A DNA stretch of 64,000 nucleotides from Fodinibacter sp038210185 (GTDB taxonomy: Bacteria; Actinomycetota; Actinomycetes; Actinomycetales; Dermatophilaceae): assembly GCA_038210185.1 (NCBI GenBank), contig JBBQWX010000001.1, positions 1 through 64,000 on the forward strand. Reading direction: 5' to 3'. A model generated the notes under the pieces. That model had not been told where the DNA came from. It did no database searches and saw only the letters and a list, made by a program, of their open reading frames with translations. Below are positions 1 through 7,962 of the stretch, piece by piece (within the stretch, counting starts at the first letter, position 1; every line of letters starts with the position of its first letter). Position numbers and translations under genes: made by a program.

Positions 1-265
1 GTCGGGGGGCCGCCCGGTCCCGGCCCCAGCTGGGGGCGCAGCAACCGCCCGCCCGCTGCTCGCTGGACCCGACAGGAGAGCCTCGCCGATGCCCTGAGAG
101 GATCAGCCACGTCTCCTCGATGCACACACCCGTGTTGCCCACCCGCCCCGACGCTCGAAACCTGACGGATCTGGACAGGATGCGACGTGCCCCGCGGCTT
201 TCCACTTCCAGTCGGGCAGTCATACCGCCGGGCGCCAACCACGTCGTCGTGGTCGGTGGGGCGAG

Positions 266-409
266 ATGGCAGGTATGGCACAGCTCGGGATCCTCATTCA
301 CCTCGACCTGCTGCCCGAGAATCGAGAGGAACGCCGCGAGTGGCTTGAGCGGGCGGCCCTGGTCCAATGGCACCTGCTGCGGTACCGGGGGAGCGCAGGC
401 ACCACCTGA
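266..409 (+). pseudogene. short helical-repeat-like ORF, probable gene remnant
   Basis: This 47-codon ORF starts at ATG 266 (second ATG at 275) and ends at TGA 407. Its product has protein-like composition, including the segment REERREWLERAAL, which resembles the second half of a Sel1/TPR-type helical repeat. No other repeats, convincing ribosome binding site or continuation are visible on either side. It is best read as a leftover of a larger repeat protein or a chance ORF. The rest of 1-733 shows no gene I can support: the longer open frames there have compositions typical of shadow frames in GC-rich DNA. Confidence 0.25.
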
Positions 410-733
410 GGCTCGCCTGTGGAGCTGGATCAACAGGCGGCTGGCCCCGGGCTACCAAGCCCGCAGCACAAGGCGCCATGCGGGCCGCGGGCCACGTCTG
501 ACACTCCCGCTACGGCCCCCTTCAGGGGCGCTCGCAGGTGACGCGACAGGACGCCGCGCGTGTGCGTCTCTGCGCCCACTGAGCGGCTGGGCCATCCCTC
601 ACCGAACGGCCCGGACCGCGGCGCAGTGACGCGTCGGAAGTCCTGAGGCAATCCCATGACCGGGGCACACATCAACGCGTCGACTCCCTGTATCCACGGC
701 CACCCACCACTGAGTCCTTTTTGAACGCGGCGC

Positions 734-1594
734 TCAGCGAGTCCCTGCGCCGACGAGCATCTCGCATGGTCCGACGAAGCCGTCGGGCCCCTCGAACTCG
801 CGGAGGGACTCCTCGATCTCGTCCCAGGTTTCTGCTTGCTCTGCATCGCTGAGCCCGGCCATCATCTGGTGCAGAGCGCCGAAGGACTCCCGTTCGAAGC
901 GCACACACTCGGCCGCTGACTCGAGCCGCACCGGCGACGGCACGGCGACGACCTGGACGTCTTGGAAGTCCGCGGTGACCAGCGCCTCAGCGAGCACCCC
1001 GGGGCCACCGAGGGAGAATGGGCCAGGCTGGCCTGGCAGCGGGGGTGGCAGCTGGGCTCGACGACGGATGATCTGGACAGGGCGGGAGAAGAACGGGTTG
1101 GCCTCCGGCCCCGAGTACACGACCGCTGCGACTCGACCCCCCGGCCGGAGGGCGTGGCGCATCCCCGCAAGAGCCCGCGGACGGTCCGGGAAGTAGATGA
1201 GGCCGACCCGGCTCACCACCGCGTCGAAGGCGCCGGCATCCAGACGGTCCAGGTTCTCGCCGTCGAGCTCTCGCGTCTCGACTTGGCTCAGGGCGGCGGC
1301 ACGGGCGTCCCGGTCGGCTCGCTCGAGCAGGGCCGGAGCGATGTCGGTGGCGAGGACGCGCCCCGACGCGCCCACCCGGCGGGCTGCCCGTATGGTCTGC
1401 TCGCCTGCCCCGGCCGCTACGTCCAGGACCCGGGACCCCTCGGTGATGGCGGCGAGGTCGAACATCATGTCGGTCGCGTTCCCGAGCCACGAGCCGATGA
1501 ACGGACCCCACCGGTGCCACGGTTCGGCGGCGGCCTGCCACTGGGCGCGCGTCGTGGACTTGAAGGCGATGGGGTCGAAGGTGGTGGTACTCAT
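734..1594 (-). CDS. class I SAM-dependent methyltransferase
   Basis: The 286-residue product has the Rossmann-fold SAM-binding motif I, VLDVAAGAGEQ, at about residues 56-66. An acidic motif II (TDIAP) and the post-motif stretch FDAVVSRVGLIYFPD follow, as in UbiE/Methyltransf_11-type small-molecule methyltransferases. I chose ATG 1594 because AGGGAGAG lies just upstream; the frame stays open to 1708 but those residues are not family-like. The gene is transcribed divergently from an HxlR regulator only about 130 bp away, which suggests that regulator controls it. The substrate cannot be read from the sequence. Confidence 0.85.
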   Translation of the reverse strand: MSTTTFDPIAFKSTTRAQWQAAAEPWHRWGPFIGSWLGNATDMMFDLAAITEGSRVLDVAAGAGEQTIRAARRVGASGRVLATDIAPALLERADRDARAAALSQVETRELDGENLDRLDAGAFDAVVSRVGLIYFPDRPRALAGMRHALRPGGRVAAVVYSGPEANPFFSRPVQIIRRRAQLPPPLPGQPGPFSLGGPGVLAEALVTADFQDVQVVAVPSPVRLESAAECVRFERESFGALHQMMAGLSDAEQAETWDEIEESLREFEGPDGFVGPCEMLVGAGTR

Positions 1595-1725
1595 GGGCGC
1601 TCTCCCTGCTCGTGCCACGTCTTGTGGGCCGGATGCCGCACCACGCCATGGTCGGACTGCTCGACGCCCCCCGATAGTCCAGAATCTGCACTTGATCGCG
1701 CCGGCCACATGGAATGGAATGCAGC

Positions 1726-2421
1726 ATGCTCGACTACGGCCAGTTCTGCACTGTCGCTCGTGGCGCCGAGGTTCTCGGTGAGCGGTGGACTCTCCTTGTG
1801 ATCCGTGAACTGCTCTGCGGCAGCACGCATTTCAACGAGCTCAGGCGTGGGGTCCCACGCATGTCGACGAGCTTGCTCTCGACGCGCCTGCACACGCTCG
1901 AGGAATGCGGGGTGGTGCGCCGTATCGGTGGGGGCCGCTCCACGGCCTACGAGCTCACGGCGGCCGGGGAGGCGCTGCGACCGATCGTGATGGCCATCGG
2001 ACACTGGGGCGCGGAGTGGATCGGTAGCCGGATCGACGAACGGCACCTCGACGTCGGGTTCCTCATGTGGGACGTCCGCCGGTTCGTCCGCCTCGACCGC
2101 TTCCCCGCGGACCGCCGCGTAGTCGTGCAGTTCCACTTCCCGGATGCGCGCGACCGCGAGCAGGACTGGTGGCTCGTCGTCGAGGCCGGGCATGCCGACC
2201 TGTGCCGCGACGACCCCGGGCACGACCTGACTCTCGTCGTGGAGTCCTCGGTGGCGGGGTTGACCGGGGTCTGGGCCGGCGACCGGCTGCCCGAGGAAGT
2301 CGTCCGGTCGCGGGAGGTGCGGATCATAGGCGCGAGCCAAGACGCCGACGCGTTCTGGGGCTGGCTCGGGACCAGCGCCTTTGCACCCTCTCGCCGTCGG
2401 GCACTGAACCGCCCGACCTGA
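1726..2421 (+). CDS. HxlR-family transcriptional regulator with C-terminal SCP2-like domain
   Basis: The N-terminal 100 residues form an HxlR winged helix: YGQFCTVARGAEVLGERWT, then HFNELRRGVPRMSTSLLSTR and the wing around VVRRIGGGR. The Cys near the N-terminus is typical of HxlR proteins that sense electrophiles or redox state. About 120 further residues resemble the sterol-carrier/SCP2-like domain often fused to HxlR regulators. ATG 1726 puts the family start near residue 1; an in-frame ATG at 1714 would add four residues. It is divergent from the methyltransferase at 734-1594 and probably regulates it and itself through the shared 130-bp spacer. Confidence 0.85.
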   Translation: MLDYGQFCTVARGAEVLGERWTLLVIRELLCGSTHFNELRRGVPRMSTSLLSTRLHTLEECGVVRRIGGGRSTAYELTAAGEALRPIVMAIGHWGAEWIGSRIDERHLDVGFLMWDVRRFVRLDRFPADRRVVVQFHFPDARDREQDWWLVVEAGHADLCRDDPGHDLTLVVESSVAGLTGVWAGDRLPEEVVRSREVRIIGASQDADAFWGWLGTSAFAPSRRRALNRPT

Positions 2422-2549
2422 CGCAGGGTCAGGCGAACGGTCAGGCAAGCTCCAGCCTGCTCGAGGGGCCAGCAACGCGGCTGGACGGTCGCGCTACTTG
2501 CCTTGGCCAGAACGCTGCCGACCGGGCTCTGCACCGTGCTGGCCGGCAG

Positions 2550-2601
2550 GTTGTGCGTCTCCGCACGGGTCCAAAGTTGTGCGTCTCCGCACGGGTCCAA
2601 A
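2550..2601. repeat. perfect 26-bp tandem duplication
   Basis: Two identical head-to-tail 26-bp units lie at 2550-2575 and 2576-2601. Each contains the small inverted repeat GTGCG-TCTC-CGCAC. The pair lies between the convergent HxlR gene and the broken LURP-one gene, so it may act at the 3' ends of transcripts or be a slippage duplication. No function is claimed. Confidence 0.8.
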
Positions 2602-2618
2602 CCTGCCCCGACAGCCGC

Positions 2619-3117
2619 CTAGCCGCGAGACATCTGGTCGACGCAGACCGAGATGGCGAGGATCAGCGGCACATCCTGCCCCTGGGCCAGCTGGATCCCG
2701 TAGGTGTCCCGAACGCGGAACCACTTCTTGGAGACCTCCGCGATCTTCTCGCCATCGCGCTCGATCTCGTACTCGTGATCGACGATGTTGCCGTGGGCCT
2801 TCAGGTCCTCGCCGCCCTCGACCTCGATGACGTAATGGTCCCCGGATGCCGATCAGGCGCTTGTGGACCGTGGCCTTCGTCGACCCACTCTCGATGGTCA
2901 TCTTGTCGCGGACGCTGAGCTTCTTCTCCTGAATTGTGACCCCGTTGCCGTGGGCATCCTCGAGGATAAAGGTGTCCCGCAGCCGCACGGCCTTGCCGTC
3001 GACCTTGAAGACCCTGTTTCCATCCGCATCCTCGATCCAGAAGTCGTCTCCGATCGCGAAGATCTTCTCGCGCATCTGGAACGTCGGTCCGTCGAGCCCG
3101 TGGTGCCGCAGCCCCAT
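2619..3117 (-). pseudogene. LURP-one-related (tubby C-terminal-like) protein, frameshifted
   Basis: From ATG 3117 (GAGGTG upstream) the frame encodes a LURP-one/Scramblase-like beta-barrel protein: MREKIFAIGDDFWIEDADG, then VFKVDGKAVRLRDTF and HKRLIGIR. At the C-run 2840-2843 the frame breaks. If that run had three C rather than four, translation would continue as RDHYVIEVEGGEDLKAHG and KKWFRVRDTYGIQLAQG to TAG at 2619-2621, giving a normal product of about 165 residues. The interval is 499 bp, exactly one base over a multiple of three. So this is either a one-base-insertion pseudogene or a homopolymer sequencing error; the rest of the gene is undamaged. Confidence 0.85.
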
Positions 3118-3348
3118 CGCACACCTCATCGCCACTGAACGCAGGTCACGCGGCCACGCCACCCGGCTCGAAACTACCCTGGGGTGGGCCGCTGCGTCGA
3201 TGCTCCATGCCCGGCGCCGGCTGATGTGCGAGTACCACCTGTCAGGTCAAGGCTGGTGCGCCGACCCCGGTTGGGACCTTCCCGCCTTGCGGCGTGGAGG
3301 ACGTCGAGGAGAGGGAGGATCGGCCCGTGTCGAGATCCCCGGTCAATG

Positions 3349-4440
3349 TCAGGCCAGCGCCTCCGTCACCAGCTCGCCCAGAGATCGCACACCGGCGACG
3401 AGGCGCTCGTCGGGCACCCCGGAGAAGCTCATCCGGGCGTGGTTGGCCTCGGGATGGTCGGCGAAGAAGGGCGTACCCGGCACGACGATGACCCCAGCGC
3501 GTGGGATCAGGACGTCGCGCTGGAAGGCGGCGACGTCGAGCCGTTCCGGGAACGTGACCCAGGTGAACAAGCCCCCTTGGGCCCTGGTCCACGAGGTCCC
3601 GGCCGGGAAGTGCTCCGCCAGGGTCGCGAGCATCCGGTCCCGCTGGTGTCGGTAGGTGGGGAGCATGTCGGCGATGTGCCGCTCGATGTCGAACCGGCTG
3701 AGGTATGCCGCGGCCGCGCGCATGTTGAGCGTGCCGTTCTGGGTGTCCGCGGCGAGCTTGAGAAGTGCGAGCTTCTCGAGGCTCTTGATCGTCGGCAGGC
3801 GCTCGCCGTCGTATCGCAGGTCGCGGTAGGGGGTGTCCTCGAGGATGACGATGTCGTACTCCTCGGCGAGCTCGACCAGTCGCCGTCGTCGGGCCAGGCT
3901 CATCGTGCGCCCGGTCGGGTTCTGATAGTCGGGAACGGTGTAGACCAGCTTGACCCCTTCGGTGTGGCGCAGGACCTCCTCGAGGGCGTGGGTGTCCATG
4001 CCTTCATCGTCCATGGGCACCGAGCAGTAGTCCGGTTCGCACGGGTTGAAGGCGATCAGGGCCCCGAGGAAGGTCGGTCGCTCGGTGACGATGACGTCCC
4101 CGGGGTCGATGAACAGCTTGGCCGTCAGGTCCAGGCCCTGTTGTCCGCCCTGGGTGATCAGGACGTCGTCGGCGGTGCACGGCATCCCGTCTGCGGTGAG
4201 CCGGGCAGCGACGAGAGCCCGCAGCGCCGGCAGCCCGTCCGAGGCCGTGTACTGCAGCGCCGACGCGTTTCCGGCCGAGAGCAGCTCGGCGTAGATCGCG
4301 TGCAGCTCGTCCATGGGGAAGAGCGTCGGGTCCGGGTAGCCGCCGGCGAAGGAGGTGATCCGTGGATCGCCCGCGAGTGCCAGGAACTCGCGGATCGCCG
4401 AGGGCTGCACGCGCTCGGCGCGGCGGGCGAACGTCGTCAT
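3349..4440 (-). CDS. PLP-dependent aminotransferase (2-aminoadipate/MocR-type) lacking its catalytic-lysine segment
   Basis: The 363-residue product is a fold-type I class I/II aminotransferase. It has the N-terminal arm ITSFAGGYPDPTLFP, the PLP-phosphate region TQGGQQGLDL, VPDYQNPTG, EDTPYRDLRY and the substrate-carboxylate Arg in ARMSFSG. Family members are about 400 residues long and carry an SFSK-x-LAPG segment, with the Schiff-base Lys, after the TIKSL motif. Here TIKSLE runs directly into KLALLKLAADTQNG, so about 35 residues including the lysine are missing without a frameshift. The junction is at CTCGAG, 3775-3780, which could be a microhomology deletion between two CTCGA sequences. 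As written, the enzyme should not form a normal internal aldimine. The gene lies 47 bp downstream of, and parallel to, the RraA-like gene. Confidence 0.85.
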   Translation of the reverse strand: MTTFARRAERVQPSAIREFLALAGDPRITSFAGGYPDPTLFPMDELHAIYAELLSAGNASALQYTASDGLPALRALVAARLTADGMPCTADDVLITQGGQQGLDLTAKLFIDPGDVIVTERPTFLGALIAFNPCEPDYCSVPMDDEGMDTHALEEVLRHTEGVKLVYTVPDYQNPTGRTMSLARRRRLVELAEEYDIVILEDTPYRDLRYDGERLPTIKSLEKLALLKLAADTQNGTLNMRAAAAYLSRFDIERHIADMLPTYRHQRDRMLATLAEHFPAGTSWTRAQGGLFTWVTFPERLDVAAFQRDVLIPRAGVIVVPGTPFFADHPEANHARMSFSGVPDERLVAGVRSLGELVTEALA

Positions 4441-4487
4441 GCTCCAGTCCCTGAGGTCAACCGTGCCCGGCGGTGGGAACGGGCGGG

Positions 4488-5144
4488 TCAGCCGAAGCCC
4501 AGACCGCCCGGACGCCCGGCGCGCAGCGCCGCGAGGTGCTCGTCGTAGCTCATGACCTCGAAGAGCGAGGCACCGTCGAGCATCCGTGCCTGGAGCCCCT
4601 TCTCCCTGGCCTCGATCGCCTCCGCCCCGTCGACGGCCGCATCCAGCTCGCCCTCCGAGCCGACGACGAGCCCGTCGTCGTCCCCGACGACGACCTCGCC
4701 CTGTTCCACCCGCACGCCATCGAGGGACAGGGTGACCCCGGTCTCCGGGAGGGACGTCGCGGCATAGGCGTTCGGGGCAACCCCGGTCGACCAGACCGGC
4801 ATCGGCAGCCCGCAGAGCGTGGCGGGGTCGCGAGACCGACCGAGGATGACGATCCCGGCCAGGCCCCGCCGCAGGGCCTCGGTGCCGAAGAGCTCACCAG
4901 CGACGGCCCGGTCGTCCCCGCCGGCGTCCACCACGAGAACATCCCCGGGCCCGGACTCCCGGAGCGCGTGGATGACGGACATCAGGTCGTGGTTGGCCCG
5001 AGCCGTGACGAGGCAGTCCACGAGGTGACGACCAGGCATGAGAGGACGCAGGCGAGTCGGGAGGATGCGCAACGAGGGAGAGGCGTCGACAAGGCTCGTC
5101 GTCGAAAGCCGGCTCAAGCGTTGGAGCAGGTCCTTGGTCGTCAT
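4488..5144 (-). CDS. RraA-family protein (HMG/CHA aldolase-like or regulator of RNase E-like)
   Basis: The 218-residue product has the RraA/demethylmenaquinone-methyltransferase-like fold. Its hallmarks are GDVLVVDAGGDDRAVAGELF, GLAGIVILGRSRD and GEVVVGDDDGLVV; the last Asp-rich loop usually binds the divalent metal in family aldolases that cleave 4-hydroxy-4-methyl-2-oxoglutarate. ATG 5144 is preceded by TGAGGACC; upstream in-frame codons to 5318 are not family-like. The gene sits before the damaged aminotransferase in the same orientation, so a shared keto-acid or amino-acid pathway is possible. The family contains both aldolases and proteins without aldolase activity, and I cannot tell which applies. 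Confidence 0.8.
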   Translation of the reverse strand: MTTKDLLQRLSRLSTTSLVDASPSLRILPTRLRPLMPGRHLVDCLVTARANHDLMSVIHALRESGPGDVLVVDAGGDDRAVAGELFGTEALRRGLAGIVILGRSRDPATLCGLPMPVWSTGVAPNAYAATSLPETGVTLSLDGVRVEQGEVVVGDDDGLVVGSEGELDAAVDGAEAIEAREKGLQARMLDGASLFEVMSYDEHLAALRAGRPGGLGFG

Positions 5145-5814
5145 GAACTGGTCCTCACGTCCCGCGATGACGGGTGGTGTTGCGGCCCGGGTCGAGTCCG
5201 ATGGTGACCCGGCGCTACGCAACCTGTGCGATGACCCCGTCGACGCTGCACGAGTCAGGCGATCGGGCCGTGTCCCCGGCAGTCGTCTCCATCGCCAGGG
5301 GAGGCCGGACGCCACCACATCCCCGGATCACGCCCGAAGGAACTGACCGCTGGGCCCGTCTGCCGGAGGTCGCTGGGGGGTCCCAGCACGGCGCGACGTG
5401 TCATCGCGACACGACGGAGACGTCAGTCCAAGGCAGGCACACCTGGCACGACGTCCGGCGGCAGGCGGCGCTCAGACGCAGGTCCGAGTTCGTGCTCCGA
5501 AGGTCGAGCGCGCCCTCGGGCCGGCCGGTCGACGATCGCCGGTGGCTCAAGGGGACGGTGTCACCGGGGGCTGACTGGCTACCGCAACGATCCAAGCCGG
5601 TGTCCCGATCACAGGTGGGTCGAGGTGTGGCCCCAGGCTGTGCCGTGGGTCTGGTGTTCTCCTACGCTGACCCGTGTGGCTGCCCTGCCGTGCGCTGGAA
5701 GTCACGGACACCCGCATGGGACCTTTGACCGAAGTGCGGCCTCGCCCTCCGGCGAGGATCGCGCCGTGCTGAGAGCACGATCAGCACGGAACCCACCACG
5801 AAGGAGACCAGCTG
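5145..5814. other. 670-bp region without a supported gene; hairpins near its right end
   Basis: No frame here has convincing protein-like content. Two inverted repeats lie just before the amphi-Trp gene: CCTCGCC-CTCC-GGCGAGG at 5740-5757 (perfect 7-bp stem, no T-run) and GTGCTGA...TCAGCAC at 5766-5787 (8-base spacer). The second is placed well for an operator or 5' leader structure of the downstream gene. Confidence 0.5.
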
Positions 5815-6033
5815 ATGAACCTGCTCGAAGTCGCGGAGAAGCGACGGCTGCGCCGAGAGGAGGCCGCTGCGCGCCTTCACGCGCTCGCCGACGCCCTCGC
5901 CAGCAACAACGAGGTGGAGTTCGACCACGGCGACCTGCGCATCACGGTGCACGTGCCCGACGAGGTGGACTTCAAGCTCGAGATCGAGATCGGTGACGAG
6001 GAACGGGAGATCGAGATCGAGCTCTCCTGGTGA
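5815..6033 (+). CDS. amphi-Trp domain protein
   Basis: This 72-residue protein matches the small amphi-Trp domain family. It has a basic N-terminal helix (EKRRLRREEAAARLHALADAL), a beta segment VEFDHGDLRITVHVPDEV, and a strongly acidic end IEIGDEEREIEIELSW finishing with the family's conserved C-terminal Trp. GAAGGAGACC upstream of ATG 5815 is a strong ribosome binding site. Molecular function is unknown; the domain occurs in stand-alone proteins of bacteria and archaea. It appears to be monocistronic, with a 369-bp gap before the next gene. Confidence 0.8.
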   Translation: MNLLEVAEKRRLRREEAAARLHALADALASNNEVEFDHGDLRITVHVPDEVDFKLEIEIGDEEREIEIELSW

Positions 6034-6402
6034 CAACTCACGACGGGTCACCGTCTGGGTCATCCGGCGTGACTCGTCCCAGCCGAGCCTCCGCAGGTAC
6101 CGCCGGCCCGGCCCGCCACGGGCGCAAGCGGGGCGCATCCGGGGTCGAACACCAACTGTTCGGGTGGATCCCCGCACCGGCCGGGTCCGTGGTCGGGCTT
6201 GAATGGCCTGCATCCCATCAGCACCTTGCCAGTTCGACGTCGCGACAGTGCAGCAAGTCGTCCGTGTGAGGTGATGCGCGATGACCCTCGCGCCGGCGAC
6301 TGTCAGTGGAACTCGCGACGGGCTCAGTGCATGACGTACGGGCTCAGTGCACCACGTCAGGTTGGAGGTCATCCGTGAACGGTCAAGAGAAGAACGCACT
6401 CG
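6034..6402. other. intergenic region with a 14-bp direct repeat
   Basis: No gene is supported here. A perfect 14-bp direct repeat, ACGGGCTCAGTGCA, occurs at 6318-6331 and 6338-6351. The copies are 20 bp apart, close to two helical turns, and about 50-85 bp upstream of the DUF2252 gene, so it could be a regulator-binding site. This is inference from position only. Confidence 0.4.
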
Positions 6403-7710
6403 ATGGGACACCTCGCGCAGGGGCTCGTGGCTCTGCCCGAGGAGCAGGGCACAACCCGGGATGCCGACCTGGTCCCCCTCCGCTTCTGCCGGATGATGGT
6501 CTCGCCGTTCACGTTCTACCGGGGTGCTGCGCTGATCATGGCCACCGACCTGTCCGCGTCCCCTCGGTCGGGTCTGACCACCCAGATCTGCGGTGACGCG
6601 CACCTGTCGAACTTCAAGTTGTTCGCCTCGCCGGAGCGGCAGCTGATGTTCGACATCAACGACTTCGACGAGACGCTTCCCGGCCCGTGGGAGTGGGACG
6701 TCAAGCGGCTCGCCGCGAGCTTCGAGATCGCCGGCCGTGACCGCGGGTTCGAGCCGGCGGTGCGGCGAAGGGTCGTCGCAGCGGGTGTGGCGGGGTACCG
6801 GACTCGGATGCGCGAGCTCGCCGCGGCTCGCAACCTCGACGTCTGGTACGCCCACGTCGAGGTCCACACGGTGTTCGAAGAGCTGATGGCGAGCACCACC
6901 AGGAAGCAGAAGGCGAAGGCTCAGGCCACCGTGGCCAAGGCCCGCACCCGCGACAGCATGCAGGCGTTCACCAAGCTCACCCAGGAGGTCGACGGACAGC
7001 GCCGGATCGTGTCGGACCCCCCGCTGATCGTGCCGATCGAGGAACTGTTCCCCACGGGGTCCGGCCGTGACGACTTCGACACGGAGATGCGTGGTCTGAT
7101 CCGGTCGTACCGGCGCACCCTGGAGACCGACCGCCGAGAGCTGCTCGAGTCCTTCGAGTACGTCCATGCCGCCCGGAAAGTGGTCGGCGTCGGCAGCGTG
7201 GGCACCCGGGCCTGGATTCTCCTCCTCCTGGGCCGCGACGGCCAGGATCCCCTGTTCCTGCAGGCCAAGCAGGCACAGGAGTCGGTGCTGGAACGGTTCC
7301 TCGGCAAGAGCAGGTACCCGCACCACGGGCAACGAGTGGTCGCCGGCCAGCGCTTGATGCAGGCTGCCAGCGACATCTTCCTCGGCTGGCAACGCGTCAC
7401 CGGGGTCGACGGGAACGTGCGCGACTACTACGTGCGCCAGCTGCGCGACTGGAAGGGATCAGCCGACGTCGACAACGCCACCCCGGACCTGATGACGGCG
7501 TACTCCCGAATCTGCGGAGCCACATTGGCCCGCGCCCACGCGCGCTCGGGTGACCGGATCGCGATCGCGTCCTACCTGGGCAACAGCGATGCCTTCGACC
7601 GTGCGATCGCCGACTTCTCTGTCGGGTACGCCGACCAGAACGAGCGCGACTACCAGGGGCTGGTCGACGCGGTTCGCACCGGCCGCCTGGAGGCGCAGAC
7701 AGGGCTGTGA
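6403..7710 (+). CDS. DUF2252 family protein
   Basis: The 435-residue product carries the DUF2252 signatures: SPFTFYRGAA near the N-terminus, GDAHLSNFKLF, and FDINDFDETLPGPWEWDVKR. The family adopts a protein-kinase-like/aminoglycoside-phosphotransferase-like fold, and the H-x-x-N and D-x-N-D-F-D motifs resemble catalytic-loop and metal-binding residues. No substrate is established. A stop at 6376 limits any extension, so the protein begins slightly short of many relatives. ATG 6403 has only a weak purine-rich site (AGAGAAGAA) upstream. The C-terminal half has the family's VVGVGSVGTRAWILLL strand and GWQRV segment. Confidence 0.85.
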   Translation: MGHLAQGLVALPEEQGTTRDADLVPLRFCRMMVSPFTFYRGAALIMATDLSASPRSGLTTQICGDAHLSNFKLFASPERQLMFDINDFDETLPGPWEWDVKRLAASFEIAGRDRGFEPAVRRRVVAAGVAGYRTRMRELAAARNLDVWYAHVEVHTVFEELMASTTRKQKAKAQATVAKARTRDSMQAFTKLTQEVDGQRRIVSDPPLIVPIEELFPTGSGRDDFDTEMRGLIRSYRRTLETDRRELLESFEYVHAARKVVGVGSVGTRAWILLLLGRDGQDPLFLQAKQAQESVLERFLGKSRYPHHGQRVVAGQRLMQAASDIFLGWQRVTGVDGNVRDYYVRQLRDWKGSADVDNATPDLMTAYSRICGATLARAHARSGDRIAIASYLGNSDAFDRAIADFSVGYADQNERDYQGLVDAVRTGRLEAQTGL

Positions 7711-7962
7711 TCGCGTCACCGTCGGGTGAGGACCTGGTCGAGCTCGATCTCCGCACGATCCAACTGCGCGAGGAGCACCCCGGCCAGACGACGGACGAGT
7801 CCGCGAGGCTTCGGCCCTGCCGGGCGCTGCGACGCCACTCCTCGGGTCAGCATTGCCCGCGACCTCCCCCGCTGTACAGCACCGCCGAGGTGAGTCAACG
7901 CGAGGGATGGACACGCGGGGAAGATGCGAGGAAGGTGAGCCCGTCCAGCGAAGGGGACCTTG

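Noticed and set aside
5174..5728. 184-codon plus-strand ORF between RraA-like and amphi-Trp genes
   Set aside because: No ribosome binding site, no family-like segment, and a composition like non-coding GC-rich DNA.
5714..5735. DosR-like box (GGGACCTTTGACC) upstream of the amphi-Trp gene
   Set aside because: Only half of the dyad resembles the known motif and no dosRS genes are in the window; such half-matches are expected by chance in GC-rich DNA.
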